Shown here: positions 25,824 to 34,774 of the stretch, in pieces
Layout: each line of letters opens with the position of its first letter
Numbering within the stretch: the first letter of the stretch is position 1
Assembly: GCA_024636555.1 (NCBI GenBank)
Contig: JAGXGW010000064.1
Span: 1-64,000 of the forward strand
DNA from: Paracoccaceae bacterium
Lineage (GTDB): Bacteria; Pseudomonadota; Alphaproteobacteria; Rhodobacterales; Rhodobacteraceae
Reading direction: 5' to 3'
Length of the DNA: 64,000 bases
Made by a program: the position numbers and the translations under genes
Notes under the pieces: generated by a model
Database searches by the model: none
Seen by the model: only the letters and a program-made list of their open reading frames with translations
What the model was told of the DNA's origin: nothing

Positions 25824-25864
25824 GTTAGCGCAAACCCTGCTGCAAATCCTCTGGTTGCGCTAAC
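25824..25864. promoter_or_regulatory. Pair of CceR-like operators upstream of gap
   Basis: GTTAGCGCAA (25824-25833) and its exact reverse complement TTGCGCTAAC (25855-25864) enclose 21 bases. Each is near the palindrome GTTAGCGCTAAC (1-2 mismatches), which I recall as the motif of CceR, a LacI-type carbon regulator of Rhodobacter that controls gap. Confidence 0.6.
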
Positions 25865-25878
25865 GCCCGACAGCACAA

Positions 25879-25906
25879 GGCCGGCCCGCTGTGCTGCGGT
25901 CCGGCC
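25879..25906 (-). terminator. Stem-loop after tkt
   Basis: GGCCGGCCCGC and GCGGTCCGGCC form a 10-bp stem with one mismatch and a six-base loop, 57 bases past the tkt stop. Very stable, but without a T-run on the minus strand. Confidence 0.5.
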
Positions 25907-25909
25907 CCT

Positions 25910-25935
25910 GTTTCTTCTTGCTCCAAATATCCCGA
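25910..25935 (+). repeat. CTTCTTCTTGCC..AAATATCC motif, copy 2
   Basis: GTTTCTTCTTGCTCCAAATA continues with TCCCG, between tkt and gap, antisense to both and adjoining the tkt stem-loop. Confidence 0.6.
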
Positions 25936-25962
25936 ATCCGGCCTTGCGACCGGATGCGCCCG

Positions 25963-27981
25963 TCAGGCCAGCAGGGCCTTGACCTTGTCGGCCACCGCCT
26001 GCGCGGTGATGCCGAACTGTTCGTAAAGCACTTCGGCGGGGGCGGAGGCGCCGAAACCGTCCATGCCGACAAAGCCCGATTTCTCGCGCTTGCCGCCCTG
26101 ACCGTAGAGCCAGCGGTCCCAGCCGAACCGCGTCGCGGCCTCGACCGCCACCCGCACCGGACCCGCGGGCAGAACGCGGCGGCGATAGGCCTCATCCTGG
26201 TCCTCGAACAGCTCCCAGCAAGGCATCGAGACCACGCGGGTGCCGATCTCCTCGGCCTCGAGCAGATCGCGCGCGGCCATGGCGATTTCCACTTCCGAGC
26301 CGGTGGCCAGCAGGATCGCCTGACGCTTGGCGGTCGCATCGGCCAGCACATAGGCGCCCTGCGCCGTCAGGTTTCTGGGGCGGTGCTGGGTCCGCAGGGT
26401 CGGCAGGTTCTGGCGTGTCAGCGACAGCACCGATGGCGTCTCTTTCGTGGTCAGCGCCAGTTCCCAGGCCTCGGCGGTCTCCACCGTGTCGCAGGGGCGG
26501 AACACCATCGTGTTGGGGGTGGCGCGGCTGATCGCCAAATGCTCGACGGGCTGGTGCGTCGGGCCGTCCTCGCCCAGACCGATGCTGTCGTGGGTCATCA
26601 CGAAGACGGTCGGGATCCGCATCAGCGCGGCCAGTCGCATCGCGGGGCGGGCGTAATCCGTGAAGCACATGAAGGTGCCGCCGTAGGGGCGGATACCACC
26701 ATGCAGCGCCATGCCGTTCATCGCGGCCGCCATGCCATGTTCGCGGATACCCCAATAGACATAGCGCCCCGCGCGGTTGTCGATGTCGAACACGCCAAGA
26801 TCGCCGGTTTTGGTATTGTTCGAGCCGGTGAGGTCCGCCGATCCGCCCACCGTTTCGCCCATCACGGGGTTGACCACCTCGAGTACCATCTCGCTGGATT
26901 TGCGGGTGGCGACCGAGGGGGCGCTTTCGCTGATCTGCTTTTTCAGCGCGCGGATTACTGCCGTAAGGCGGGCAGGGACCTCGCGGTCATAGGCGCGGGT
27001 GAAATCCTCGCGCTTGCGGGCATTCATCGCGGCCAGGCGGCTCTCCCATGCGGTGCGGGCCTCTGCGCCGCGACGGCCGATGGCCTCCCAGCTGTGCTTG
27101 ACCTCGGCAGGAACTTCAAACGGGCCAGCGGTCCAGCCATAGGCTTCCTTTGTATCCGCGATCAGTGTCGCATCGGTCAGCGCGCCATGCCCCTTGGAGG
27201 TGTCCTGCGCCGAAGACCCCAGCGCGATATGCGTCTTGCAGGCAATCATCGAGGGTTGCGCCGTCTTCTTGGCCGCCGTGATGGCCGCGTCGATCGCTTC
27301 GGGGTCATGCCCGTCGATCTCCTGCACATCCCAGCCGGAGGCGCGGAAACGCGCCACCTGATCGGTGCGGTCCGATAAGGAGACCTTGCCGTCGATGGTG
27401 ATGTCGTTGTTGTCCCAGAAGACGATCAGCTTGGACAATTCGTGCCGTCCGGCAAGGCCCATCGCCTCGTGGCTGATGCCCTCCATCAGGCAGCCGTCGC
27501 CCGCGATCACATAGGTATGGTGATCCACCAGCTTGGCACCGAACCGCGCGCGCTGGATCTCCTCGGCCATGGCGAAACCCACGGCATTGGCGATGCCTTG
27601 GCCCAGCGGGCCGGTGGTGGTTTCGATCCCCGCGGCATGGCCGTATTCCGGATGGCCTGCGGTTTTTGCGCCCCATTGGCGGAAGTTGCGGATTTCCGCC
27701 AGTGTCATATCGGCATAGCCGGTCAGATGCAGCAGCGCATAAAGCAGCATCGAGCCATGTCCTGCCGACAGGATGAAACGGTCACGATCCGGCCAGTTCG
27801 GGGCGGAAGCGTCAAATTTCAGGTGCTTTTCGAACAGCACGGTGGCAACATCGGCCATGCCCATCGGCATGCCGGAATGGCCGGAATTGGCAGCCTGCAC
27901 CGCATCCAGTGTCAGGGTACGGATGGCGGCAGCGCGCATCCAATGTTCGGGATGGTTGGTGCGCAGGGCGGTAATGTCCAA
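25963..27981 (-). CDS. tkt: Transketolase
   Basis: The conserved N-terminus ([20 protein letters not shown]) begins right after a TTG at 27981 with AAGGA nine bases upstream, so TTG is the likely start, giving 672 residues, close to the E. coli length of 663. Upstream in-frame sequence is intergenic in character. The thiamine diphosphate motif starts at GDG (161-163), with HGSM earlier and the pyrimidine domain containing [18 protein letters not shown]. The enzyme exchanges two-carbon units in the pentose phosphate pathway and supplies erythrose 4-phosphate for the aromatic pathway. Confidence 0.95.
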   Translation of the reverse strand: MDITALRTNHPEHWMRAAAIRTLTLDAVQAANSGHSGMPMGMADVATVLFEKHLKFDASAPNWPDRDRFILSAGHGSMLLYALLHLTGYADMTLAEIRNFRQWGAKTAGHPEYGHAAGIETTTGPLGQGIANAVGFAMAEEIQRARFGAKLVDHHTYVIAGDGCLMEGISHEAMGLAGRHELSKLIVFWDNNDITIDGKVSLSDRTDQVARFRASGWDVQEIDGHDPEAIDAAITAAKKTAQPSMIACKTHIALGSSAQDTSKGHGALTDATLIADTKEAYGWTAGPFEVPAEVKHSWEAIGRRGAEARTAWESRLAAMNARKREDFTRAYDREVPARLTAVIRALKKQISESAPSVATRKSSEMVLEVVNPVMGETVGGSADLTGSNNTKTGDLGVFDIDNRAGRYVYWGIREHGMAAAMNGMALHGGIRPYGGTFMCFTDYARPAMRLAALMRIPTVFVMTHDSIGLGEDGPTHQPVEHLAISRATPNTMVFRPCDTVETAEAWELALTTKETPSVLSLTRQNLPTLRTQHRPRNLTAQGAYVLADATAKRQAILLATGSEVEIAMAARDLLEAEEIGTRVVSMPCWELFEDQDEAYRRRVLPAGPVRVAVEAATRFGWDRWLYGQGGKREKSGFVGMDGFGASAPAEVLYEQFGITAQAVADKVKALLA

Positions 27982-28191
27982 GGGAAAGGTCCTTCGTCTG
28001 GCGATATGACAGGATGACTTGGGCGGCTTGATAGCAGCCTGTCGCGCAAGTTCAAGCGCAGGCTGTAACCCATTGGTGGCAAAGGGCGCGTAATTTGAAT
28101 AATCATGGTCAGGATCAAGGAAGGCCAGCGCCGCTGATTCGGGCGCAGGGTATTCGGGACAAGAGGATGACAAGCGGTGGAAGGTGAGCCA

Positions 28192-28773
28192 ATGAACGAG
28201 ATCGCCGAACTGGAACGCAGGATCGCCTATGCGATGGAACGTATCGCCAAAGGTGTCGAGGCGCTGGACAATGCGCGTGACAGGGCACAGAGCAGCGCAC
28301 AGGCTGGCGCGCCGGAGGCGGTAGCGCAGGACTCCGGTCCTGATACGGACAGTGACAAGCTCACAGCCGAGCTTGACGCCTTGCGCGCCGAACTGGCGGA
28401 GGAACGTCTGGCCAATGCCCAGCCTGAGGAGCGTGTCCGCACACTCAAGAAACGTCAGGATCTGCAGGCGGCCAATCTGGTGACCGAGCAGGCCGCGACC
28501 CGCGAGAAGCTGAGCGCGCTGGATACGGAACTGTCGCGTCTGCGCAAGGCGAATGACCAGTTGCAAAGCAGCAATGCCGCGCTTCGTGCCGCCAATGAGG
28601 AAGGTGTCGGCGAGCCGCATCTGATCAACAAATCCATGATGGCCGAACTGGAATCGATGCGCGCCGCCCGTCAGGTCGATATCGCCGAGACCGAGGCGAT
28701 CAAGCTGGCGCTGGTGCCGCTGCTGGTGGCCGGCACAGATACAGACGATAACCGTGATGAGGAGACATCCTGA
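28192..28773 (+). CDS. Coiled-coil protein of unknown function upstream of zapA
   Basis: The product (193 residues from the ATG at 28192, AAGGTG upstream) is mostly predicted coiled coil: a short N-terminal helix ([17 protein letters not shown]), an acidic Ala/Gln linker, then heptad-rich sequence at about 55-140. It overlaps zapA by one base (TGATG), so the two are translated in tandem. Position and shape suggest a partner of ZapA at the division ring, but this is inference; I do not recognise a named family. Confidence 0.75.
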   Translation: MNEIAELERRIAYAMERIAKGVEALDNARDRAQSSAQAGAPEAVAQDSGPDTDSDKLTAELDALRAELAEERLANAQPEERVRTLKKRQDLQAANLVTEQAATREKLSALDTELSRLRKANDQLQSSNAALRAANEEGVGEPHLINKSMMAELESMRAARQVDIAETEAIKLALVPLLVAGTDTDDNRDEETS

Positions 28774-29165
28774 TGCCCGAAGTCGAAATCAAGATCGGTG
28801 GCCGCGCGTTCGAAGTCTTCTGTCAGGACGGCGAGGAGCATTACCTGCATACGGCGGCCAAGATGCTGGATGTCGAGGCCTCGGTGCTTGCCGGACAGAT
28901 CGGGCGTCTGCCCGAAGCGCGAATGTTGCTGATGGCGGGTCTGATGCTGGCCGACAAGACTGCCGGGCTTGAGGACAAGCTGCGCGAGATGCAGATCCAG
29001 CTTGCCGATAAAGAGGCGGAATTGTCGCGCATGGCCGCGCGTCCCGCGCCGCCGCCGCAACAGATCGAAGTGGCCGTGATCCCGCCGGAACTGACAGAGA
29101 CCCTGTCCGAACTCGCCGCCCGCGCCGAAGCTTTGGCCGATGCGGTCGAGGACAAGGCGGGGTAG
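28773..29165 (+). CDS. zapA: Cell division protein ZapA
   Basis: This 130-residue protein has the ZapA N-terminal beta domain ([20 protein letters not shown]) and a helical region for coiled-coil dimerisation (about 45-90), followed by a Pro/Ala-rich linker and a short helix not present in E. coli ZapA. ZapA cross-links FtsZ filaments at midcell. In many proteobacteria zapA is followed by the 6S RNA gene, and a structured region follows here. Confidence 0.93.
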   Translation: MPEVEIKIGGRAFEVFCQDGEEHYLHTAAKMLDVEASVLAGQIGRLPEARMLLMAGLMLADKTAGLEDKLREMQIQLADKEAELSRMAARPAPPPQQIEVAVIPPELTETLSELAARAEALADAVEDKAG

Positions 29166-29173
29166 GGTAATCA

Positions 29174-29318
29174 CCTGCGACTGGTTGCTACAGAGCGAAC
29201 CTGGCCCGGACGGCATGAGCCAATTTTGTGCGTGTCTGATTTAAGCCGTGCGGTTGCCGACACGCGGGGTGGCGATGCAACGGTAGTTCGGGGCAGTTTA
29301 TGGTCGCCCAGTCTTTGA
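29174..29318 (+). ncRNA. ssrS: Candidate 6S RNA
   Basis: The region right after zapA, where 6S RNA lies in many proteobacteria, can fold as a long rod: outer stem GACTGG (29179-29184) with CCAGTC (29308-29313), then CGAAC (29196-29200) with GTTCG (29286-29290), then GCGTGTC (29230-29236) with GACACGC (29259-29265). A competing stem CCGGACGGC / GCCGTGCGG (29206-29214 / 29245-29253) also exists. Length of about 145 bases is a little short for 6S RNA. Ends are approximate; no direct sequence identity to a known 6S was checked. Confidence 0.5.
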
Positions 29319-29344
29319 ACTTCAGTTCTGGTCACAACGGTCGC

Positions 29345-29411
29345 AAAATCGCCGCCCCGGGGGGCGTGTCGGCGATCGCGCGGCGGCCTGCGGCCTTGAT
29401 TCCGCGCGGGG
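29345..29411. repeat. Dispersed palindromic repeat, copy A
   Basis: AAAATCGCCG, a G/C-rich loop, then CGGCGAT followed by a CGCGGCGGC block and TCCGCGCGGGG. The inverted core ATCGCCG (29348-29354) / CGGCGAT (29370-29376) is perfect. A second copy of the same layout lies at 38330-38398. Antisense reading gives a short peptide resembling RAIADTPPGAAIL. Confidence 0.7.
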
Positions 29412-29479
29412 TGCCTAGGGCAAGCCTTTGTTGCAGCTTCAACCCGCCCAAGGATACCAACCTTCTCTGTCGCTCATAG

Positions 29480-29505
29480 AAAAAGGCCCCGCATCGGGGG
29501 CCTTT
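29480..29505 (-). terminator. Rho-independent terminator of the purL-bolA-grxD group
   Basis: On the minus strand AAAGGCCCCC, loop GATGC, GGGGCCTTTTT: a strong stem with a T5 tail, 26 bases past the grxD stop. Confidence 0.9.
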
Positions 29506-29530
29506 CCACGCACAATCAAGAGCCGAAGGA

Positions 29531-29893
29531 TCAGCCGTTGGCTTCGCGGATCTTCTCGGCGGCATCCTTGTCATAGGTGACGCCGTTTGTCTCGAACAAC
29601 TGGTCCAACTCGCCGGACAGGGTCATCTCGGTGATGATGTCACAGCCCCCGACAAACTCGCCCTTGACGTAAAGCTGCGGGATCGTGGGCCAGTCGGAGT
29701 AATCCTTGATACCTTGCCGGATATCGGCATCGGCCAACACGTTCACGTCCTTGAAGGTCACGCCCATGTAGTTCAGCACGCCCGCCACGCGGCTGGAAAA
29801 CCCGCATTGCGGCATGTCCTTGGTGCCTTTCATGAACAGCACCACGTCATTGGCTGTCACGGTTTCCTTGATCTGTGTGGTCGCATCGGTCAT
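29531..29893 (-). CDS. grxD: Monothiol glutaredoxin Grx4
   Basis: With the ATG at 29893 (AAGGA eight bases upstream) the protein has 120 residues. The monothiol active site CGFS starts at C30, within GTKDMPQCGFSS, and the glutathione-binding WPTIPQLYVKGEFVGGCDI follows. CGFS glutaredoxins hold a [2Fe-2S] cluster shared with BolA proteins and hand it to iron-sulfur enzymes or iron regulators. The bolA gene lies 73 bases upstream on the same strand, which supports a working pair. A start three codons upstream is possible. Confidence 0.96.
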   Translation of the reverse strand: MTDATTQIKETVTANDVVLFMKGTKDMPQCGFSSRVAGVLNYMGVTFKDVNVLADADIRQGIKDYSDWPTIPQLYVKGEFVGGCDIITEMTLSGELDQLFETNGVTYDKDAAEKIREANG

Positions 29894-29966
29894 CTGGGTC
29901 ATCCTTGGTCAGGAGAGGGCTGAACCTCTGTAAATGGCTTGCGGTTCTTGTCAGTCGGGGGCCTTG

Positions 29967-30209
29967 TCAGTCCGGAGCCTTGGTGGTCAGGGCGAGCGCA
30001 TGCAACTGCCCGTTGGCCCCGTCCATCTTGCCCTTGAGCGTGGCATAGACGGCGCGCTGTTGCTGCACGCGGTTCATGCCCTTGAACGAGGCGTCGATCA
30101 CCTCGGCGGCGTAGTGGTTACCGTCTCCGGCCAGATCCGTCACCGTGATCTTGGCTTGCGGAAAGCCGGCACGGATCATGTCTTCGATTTCCTGTGCTTC
30201 GATCGCCAT
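29967..30209 (-). CDS. bolA: BolA family protein
   Basis: This 80-residue protein matches BolA in length and in DLAGDGNHYAAEVIDASFKGMNRVQQQRAVYATL. The histidine in NHY is a known cluster ligand position. It partners the adjacent CGFS glutaredoxin in iron-sulfur or iron signalling. GGGAG precedes the ATG. Downstream of purL by 93 bases. Confidence 0.95.
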   Translation of the reverse strand: MAIEAQEIEDMIRAGFPQAKITVTDLAGDGNHYAAEVIDASFKGMNRVQQQRAVYATLKGKMDGANGQLHALALTTKAPD

Positions 30210-30302
30210 GCGTTTGCTCCCTTAGCGGTTATCCCAGATTTAGGCTTTTGGCGGCCACCCCGCAAGGGGCGGCACCGTCTTGTAAAGGCAGGTTTGCCGC
30301 CG

Positions 30303-32474
30303 TCAGTCCAGCGCGGTGGCGAAAGCGCCGCGATAAAGCGCGGACAATTCGTCAAGCGGTGCCTCCGAGCGGCCGAAACGTACGGCATTGCCCCCGAACT
30401 TGCCCACCGTGCGGATTGTCACGCCAGCCTTGCCTGCGGCGATCATCAGCGCCTCTGCGGCGTCGAAGCTGCAGGCCACCAGATAGCGGGCCTGATCCTC
30501 GCCGAACAGCGCCGGCGTGTCAGACTCGTCGATCTGCACACCGACGCCTGCGGCCTCGGCCATTTCGAACGCGGCCAACGCCAGCCCGCCATCGGACAGA
30601 TCGGTGCAGGCGCGGATCAGCGCGTGGTTGTCGCGGATGAACTCGCCGTTGCGCCGCTCTGCCTCCAGATCGACGGGGGGCGCATCGCCTTCCTCGCGGT
30701 TGAACACCTCCGCCAGCAGGGCGGATTGCCCCAGATGGCCCAGCGTCTCGCCGACCAGAATCGCCAGATGCCCGTCGCGCGCCTGACCTGTGATCGCCTG
30801 ATCCATATGCGCGATCAGACCCACGGCGCAGATCGTGGGGGTGGGCAGGATGCCCGCCCCGTCGGTCTCGTTGTAAAGGCTGACATTGCCCGACACGATG
30901 GGCATATCCAGCGCCTCGACAGCCGCACCGATCCCTTTGATGGCGCCCACGAACTGCCCCATGATCTCGGGCTTTTCGGGATTGCCGAAGTTCAGGTTGT
31001 CGGTCGTCGCCAGCGGCTTGGCCCCCACCGCACAGAGGTTGCGGAAGGTCTCGGCCACCGCCTGTTTGCCGCCCTCGAACGGATTGGCAAAGACATAGCG
31101 CGGCGTCACATCCGAGGTGAAGGCCAGCAGTTTGTCGGTGCCATGCACACGGATGATGCCCGCGCCAAGGCCCGGCGTGCGGACAGTATCGGCCATGACC
31201 TGACTGTCATACTGCTCGTAGACCCATTGCTTGGCGGCATAGTTGGGGCTGGTGATCAGCGCCTTCAGCCCGTCGATCGGATCGATCCCCGGCACATCAC
31301 CCAAGGGCGCAGCGGCGGGTGTCTCGACCCAGGGGCGGTCATATTCGGGCGCGGTGCCGGACAGCGCCTTGAGCGGCAGGTCGGCCTTGCAGACGTTATT
31401 ATGCATGATCAGGAAGCGATCCTCGGCGATTGTCTCGCCGACAATCGCGAAATCCAGATCCCATTTGTCGAAAACCGCCTTGGCCTCGGCCTCTTTCTCG
31501 GGGCGCAGCACCATCAGCATGCGTTCCTGGCTTTCCGACAGCATCATCTCGTAAGCGCTCATGCCCGTCTCGCGGCAGGGCACTTTCTCCAGATCCAGAC
31601 GCACGCCCAGATCACCCTTGTCGCCCATCTCGACCGCCGAACAGGTCAGACCGGCCGCGCCCATATCCTGAATGGAGATGACGGAGCCGGTCTGCATCAG
31701 CTCCATACATGCCTCCATCAGGCGCTTTTCGGTGAACGGATCACCCACTTGCACCGTGGGGCGCTTGTCCTCGATCGTGTCGTCGAACTCGGCGCTGGCC
31801 ATTGTGGCACCGCCGACACCGTCACGGCCTGTCTTGGCACCCAGATAGACGACCGGCATACCCACGCCCGAAGCGGCGGAGTAGAAAATCTTGTCCGCAT
31901 CGGCCAGACCAGCGGCAAAGGCATTGACCAGACAATTGCCGTTATAGGCCGGATGAAACCGCACTTCGCCGCCCACGGTCGGTACGCCGAAGGCATTGCC
32001 ATAGCCGCCGATCCCCTCGACCACGCCGTGTACAAGCTGGCGCGTCTTGGGATGATCGGGGCTGCCGAAAGACAGCGAGTTCATCGCCGCGATAGGCCGC
32101 GCGCCCATGGTAAAGACATCGCGCAGGATGCCGCCCACACCGGTAGCCGCGCCCTGATAGGGTTCGATATAGGAGGGGTGGTTGTGGCTTTCCATCTTGA
32201 AGACCACGGCCTGACCGTCCCCGATATCGACCACGCCCGCATTCTCGCCGGGGCCGCAGATCACCTGCGGGCCGGTGGTGGGCAGGGTGCGGAGCCATTT
32301 CTTGGACGACTTGTAGGAACAATGCTCGTTCCACATGGCTGAAAAGATGCCCAACTCGGTGAAGGTCGGCTCGCGTCCGATGATGTCGAGAATGCGCTGG
32401 TATTCGTCGGGCTTGAGCCCGTGCGCCGCGATCAGTTCGGGCGTGATGGCCGGTTCTTGCGCCATGTCTTGCAT
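30303..32474 (-). CDS. purL: Phosphoribosylformylglycinamidine synthase, large subunit
   Basis: At 723 residues it is the small-type PurL that works with PurS and PurQ; none of these partners is in the window. It has [15 protein letters not shown] at the start, [14 protein letters not shown] (ATP site), and several PurL motifs such as SQERMLMVL and [17 protein letters not shown]. It catalyses the fourth step of purine synthesis. The ATG at 32474 follows AAGGGA. bolA and grxD lie downstream on the same strand, and a terminator follows grxD. Confidence 0.97.
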   Translation of the reverse strand: MQDMAQEPAITPELIAAHGLKPDEYQRILDIIGREPTFTELGIFSAMWNEHCSYKSSKKWLRTLPTTGPQVICGPGENAGVVDIGDGQAVVFKMESHNHPSYIEPYQGAATGVGGILRDVFTMGARPIAAMNSLSFGSPDHPKTRQLVHGVVEGIGGYGNAFGVPTVGGEVRFHPAYNGNCLVNAFAAGLADADKIFYSAASGVGMPVVYLGAKTGRDGVGGATMASAEFDDTIEDKRPTVQVGDPFTEKRLMEACMELMQTGSVISIQDMGAAGLTCSAVEMGDKGDLGVRLDLEKVPCRETGMSAYEMMLSESQERMLMVLRPEKEAEAKAVFDKWDLDFAIVGETIAEDRFLIMHNNVCKADLPLKALSGTAPEYDRPWVETPAAAPLGDVPGIDPIDGLKALITSPNYAAKQWVYEQYDSQVMADTVRTPGLGAGIIRVHGTDKLLAFTSDVTPRYVFANPFEGGKQAVAETFRNLCAVGAKPLATTDNLNFGNPEKPEIMGQFVGAIKGIGAAVEALDMPIVSGNVSLYNETDGAGILPTPTICAVGLIAHMDQAITGQARDGHLAILVGETLGHLGQSALLAEVFNREEGDAPPVDLEAERRNGEFIRDNHALIRACTDLSDGGLALAAFEMAEAAGVGVQIDESDTPALFGEDQARYLVACSFDAAEALMIAAGKAGVTIRTVGKFGGNAVRFGRSEAPLDELSALYRGAFATALD

Positions 32475-32654
32475 GTCTTTTGTCCCTTCAGCAGGTCTGC
32501 GTGGCCTCTTTACGACATGGCTTCACGCGGGGAAAGGGGCAGGGCGGCAAACATCGCAGGCACTTGGCCGCAAAAATCTGTCGCCGGACGGCAAAGCCGC
32601 GCTATTTGACGTCCAAGCCGGCGCTCTGCCGGTACACATGGGCAGAGGCTTGGT

Positions 32655-33407
32655 ATGACAGTCGTAACGATTTTGGGCAGCGGTCCCAATGTAGTGCAAT
32701 CGCAGGATTGGCCGAAGGCGGCGATGGGCCATGTGCTGGCGATCAACAACGCTTGGCGGGTGCGGCCAGATTGGGACGCGCTGATCCATCCCGAGGATTT
32801 CCCCGAAGACCGCTGGCCCGGTGCGGTCACAGCCGCCCAGTCGGTGATCACGGCGCAAGACTATATCCCCGCCAACAATGCCTATGGCGGTGTCGTCTAT
32901 GCGGGCGGCACGATGGCCTTCACGGCAGCCTATTGGGCCTTGTGGCGGCACCGCCCAAGCGTTTTGGCGGTAATGGGGTGCGACATGGTCTATCCGGTGG
33001 CGGTCAATACGCATTTCTACGGCACCGGCACCGCCGATCCGTTGCGCGCCGACATGACCCTGCAAAGCCTCGAGGCGAAATCGGCCCGTATCCAGCTTCT
33101 GGCGGCGCGGCAGGGATGCGCTGTCGTGAACCTGTCCGGCGACCCAAGCCGCCTGCTGTTTCCGCGGGCGCAGATCAAGGCGCTGTCGGGGCTTGCGCCG
33201 ATCGCCGTTGACGAATCCGCCTGCCGCGATGCTTTGCGCGCGGAACAGGCCTTGGGCGCGCGGGTGCCGTCGGGGCGCTATTGGTCGCAAGGATGCGGTG
33301 CGACGGCGGCGGAACTGGCCGCGATTGACCGGCTGTGGCTGACGGCGCTGTCCGCCAGTTTGCAAGATACGGATGCCGTCATGCAAAAGGCGGCAATGCC
33401 GGTCTGA
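32655..33407 (+). CDS. Uncharacterised protein with Rossmann-like N-terminus
   Basis: The 250-residue protein opens with VTILGSGPNV, a nucleotide- or nucleotide-sugar-binding type loop, followed by HVLAINNAWRVRPDWDALIHPEDFP. This resembles the DUF115-like group and other proteins that handle activated sugars, but I do not recognise a named family. It has no signal peptide or membrane helix. It is divergent from purL, with only a modest purine-rich leader (GCAGAGGC) before the ATG. Codon use matches its neighbours, so it is not obviously recent. Confidence 0.75.
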   Translation: MTVVTILGSGPNVVQSQDWPKAAMGHVLAINNAWRVRPDWDALIHPEDFPEDRWPGAVTAAQSVITAQDYIPANNAYGGVVYAGGTMAFTAAYWALWRHRPSVLAVMGCDMVYPVAVNTHFYGTGTADPLRADMTLQSLEAKSARIQLLAARQGCAVVNLSGDPSRLLFPRAQIKALSGLAPIAVDESACRDALRAEQALGARVPSGRYWSQGCGATAAELAAIDRLWLTALSASLQDTDAVMQKAAMPV

Positions 33408-33506
33408 CGCGGTGCGATGGGTCGCGCACCATACCTTGATCAAGCTCTGAAAAGTGTCGGTGGCGCTACTTTCCTTGCGCGGCTCCAAGCGAAAACATCC
33501 GACCGC

Positions 33507-33536
33507 AAAAAAAAAGGCCGAGCATTAAGCTCGGCC
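33507..33536 (-). terminator. Rho-independent terminator
   Basis: Minus strand: GGCCGAGC, loop TTAAT, GCTCGGCC then TTTTTTTTT. One of the best terminators in the window; it closes the LysR transcript and/or the small RNA candidate. Confidence 0.92.
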
Positions 33537-33600
33537 AAAGTCCAACAGGGAGGTATGAAGTTGATGCGAACCTAATCAGCATCGCCTTCGCCTGCCCAAT
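33507..33600 (-). ncRNA. Candidate small RNA with anti-Shine-Dalgarno loop and strong terminator
   Basis: On the minus strand there are, in order: hairpin GATGC-N11-GCATC (33583 to 33563), hairpin CAAC, loop TTCATACCTCCCT, GTTG (33563 to 33543) exposing CCTCCC, and a terminator stem GGCCGAGC / GCTCGGCC (33536-33516) followed by nine T. The layout resembles the alphaproteobacterial cuckoo RNA group. It may be processed from the 3' end of the LysR transcript at 33688 or have its own promoter. The 5' end is a guess. Confidence 0.5.
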
Positions 33601-33687
33601 TAGGCATCTGTTTGCGAACGATCAAGACGAAAGCATTTGAGAAACGGCATGCCCGCTATGCGCCCAATGCATAGCTTGCTATGAAAC

Positions 33688-34593
33688 TCAGATAACACCC
33701 TGTTCTTTCATCTGTTTGCGATAACTGATGATCTCGTCCTGTACGAAGTCGCGGAAGGCGGCGACCCGCTTGGACTGCCGCAACTCTTCGGGATAGGCCA
33801 GAAAAACCGGCACCTCGACGGATTCGATCTCCGGCAGGATCCGCACCAGTTCCGGGAAATCATGCACAAGGTAATCCGGCAGCACGCCGATCCCCAGATC
33901 ATGCAGGACCGCCTGCAGCACGCCGAAATAGTTGTTCACCGTCAGGCTTGACTGGATGTCATGGCTCATCAGGAACTGCACCAGACTGGCCCCGGCGCCA
34001 ACCTGCGCCGATTGCGGGTTTTGGCAGATCAGCCGGTGGGCGGAGATATCCTCGACCTGAACGGGGGCGGCGCGTTTGGCCAGATAGGTCGGCGACGCAT
34101 AAAGCCGCATCCGGATATGCATCAACCGTTTGCGGATCAGATCGGCCTGGCTCGGCTCTTTCATGCGGATCGCCACATCGGCCTCGCGCATGGGCAGGTC
34201 CAGCACGCGCTCTTCCAGCATCAGGTCAATCTTGAGGTCGGGATATTTCTCGTAAAGCGCGGGCAGGCGCGGGGCCAGCCACAGGCTTCCGAAGCCGGTG
34301 GTCGTGGTGACGCGCAGCTCGCCGAACACCTCTTCCTCGCTGTCACGGATACGTGCCGCCGCCGTTTCCAGCCGCTTGACCATGGAACTTGTCGCGTCGA
34401 ACAGCAACTCACCCTGTTCGGTGAGAATCAGTCCGCGTGCATGGCGATGGAAAAGCGTGGTGCTCAGGCTGTCTTCAAGCGCGCGAATCTGCCGGCTGAC
34501 CGCAGATTGCGACAGATGTAACGTATCTCCCGCATGTGTGAGGCTACCCGCATCCGCCACCGCATGAAATATTCTGAGCTTGTCCCAATCCAT
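33688..34593 (-). CDS. LysR-family regulator divergent from the indolepyruvate oxidoreductase
   Basis: This 301-residue protein has a LysR helix-turn-helix (DKLRIFHAVADAGSLTHAGD, LSQSAVSRQIRALED) and a full effector domain. It is divergent from the fused indolepyruvate:ferredoxin oxidoreductase gene, with a 21-bp inverted repeat containing T-N11-A between them. The likely target is that oxidoreductase, with an aromatic acid as effector (inference). The final residues KQMKEQGVI end 150 bases before the strong terminator at 33507. Confidence 0.92.
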   Translation of the reverse strand: MDWDKLRIFHAVADAGSLTHAGDTLHLSQSAVSRQIRALEDSLSTTLFHRHARGLILTEQGELLFDATSSMVKRLETAAARIRDSEEEVFGELRVTTTTGFGSLWLAPRLPALYEKYPDLKIDLMLEERVLDLPMREADVAIRMKEPSQADLIRKRLMHIRMRLYASPTYLAKRAAPVQVEDISAHRLICQNPQSAQVGAGASLVQFLMSHDIQSSLTVNNYFGVLQAVLHDLGIGVLPDYLVHDFPELVRILPEIESVEVPVFLAYPEELRQSKRVAAFRDFVQDEIISYRKQMKEQGVI

Positions 34594-34705
34594 TGTCGCA
34601 ACTTTCCGTCCCTTTGTGACGCCTGTGTGAAACAGGCGACAAACACACCCTCGCTATGGTCACATGCAGCTCTATAGAGCAAAGCCCAAATAAAAAATAG
34701 CTTGG

Positions 34706-34726
34706 TAGGTCATATATTGTGACCTA
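34706..34726. promoter_or_regulatory. LysR-type binding site candidate
   Basis: TAGGTCA-TATATTG-TGACCTA is a perfect inverted repeat with 7-bp arms. It contains T-N11-A (TCATATATTGTGA), the LysR box rule. It lies between the divergent lysR (34593) and the oxidoreductase (34775), closer to the latter. Confidence 0.65.
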
Positions 34727-34774
34727 ATATCACGTTATAGTTAAATCTAGATCGTTCAGATGGGGAGATGCACG

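Noticed and set aside
29412-29480. Short minus-strand protein ending in RAIADTPPGAAIL as a real gene
   Set aside because: The coding signal coincides with the dispersed repeat and the frame crosses the grxD terminator.
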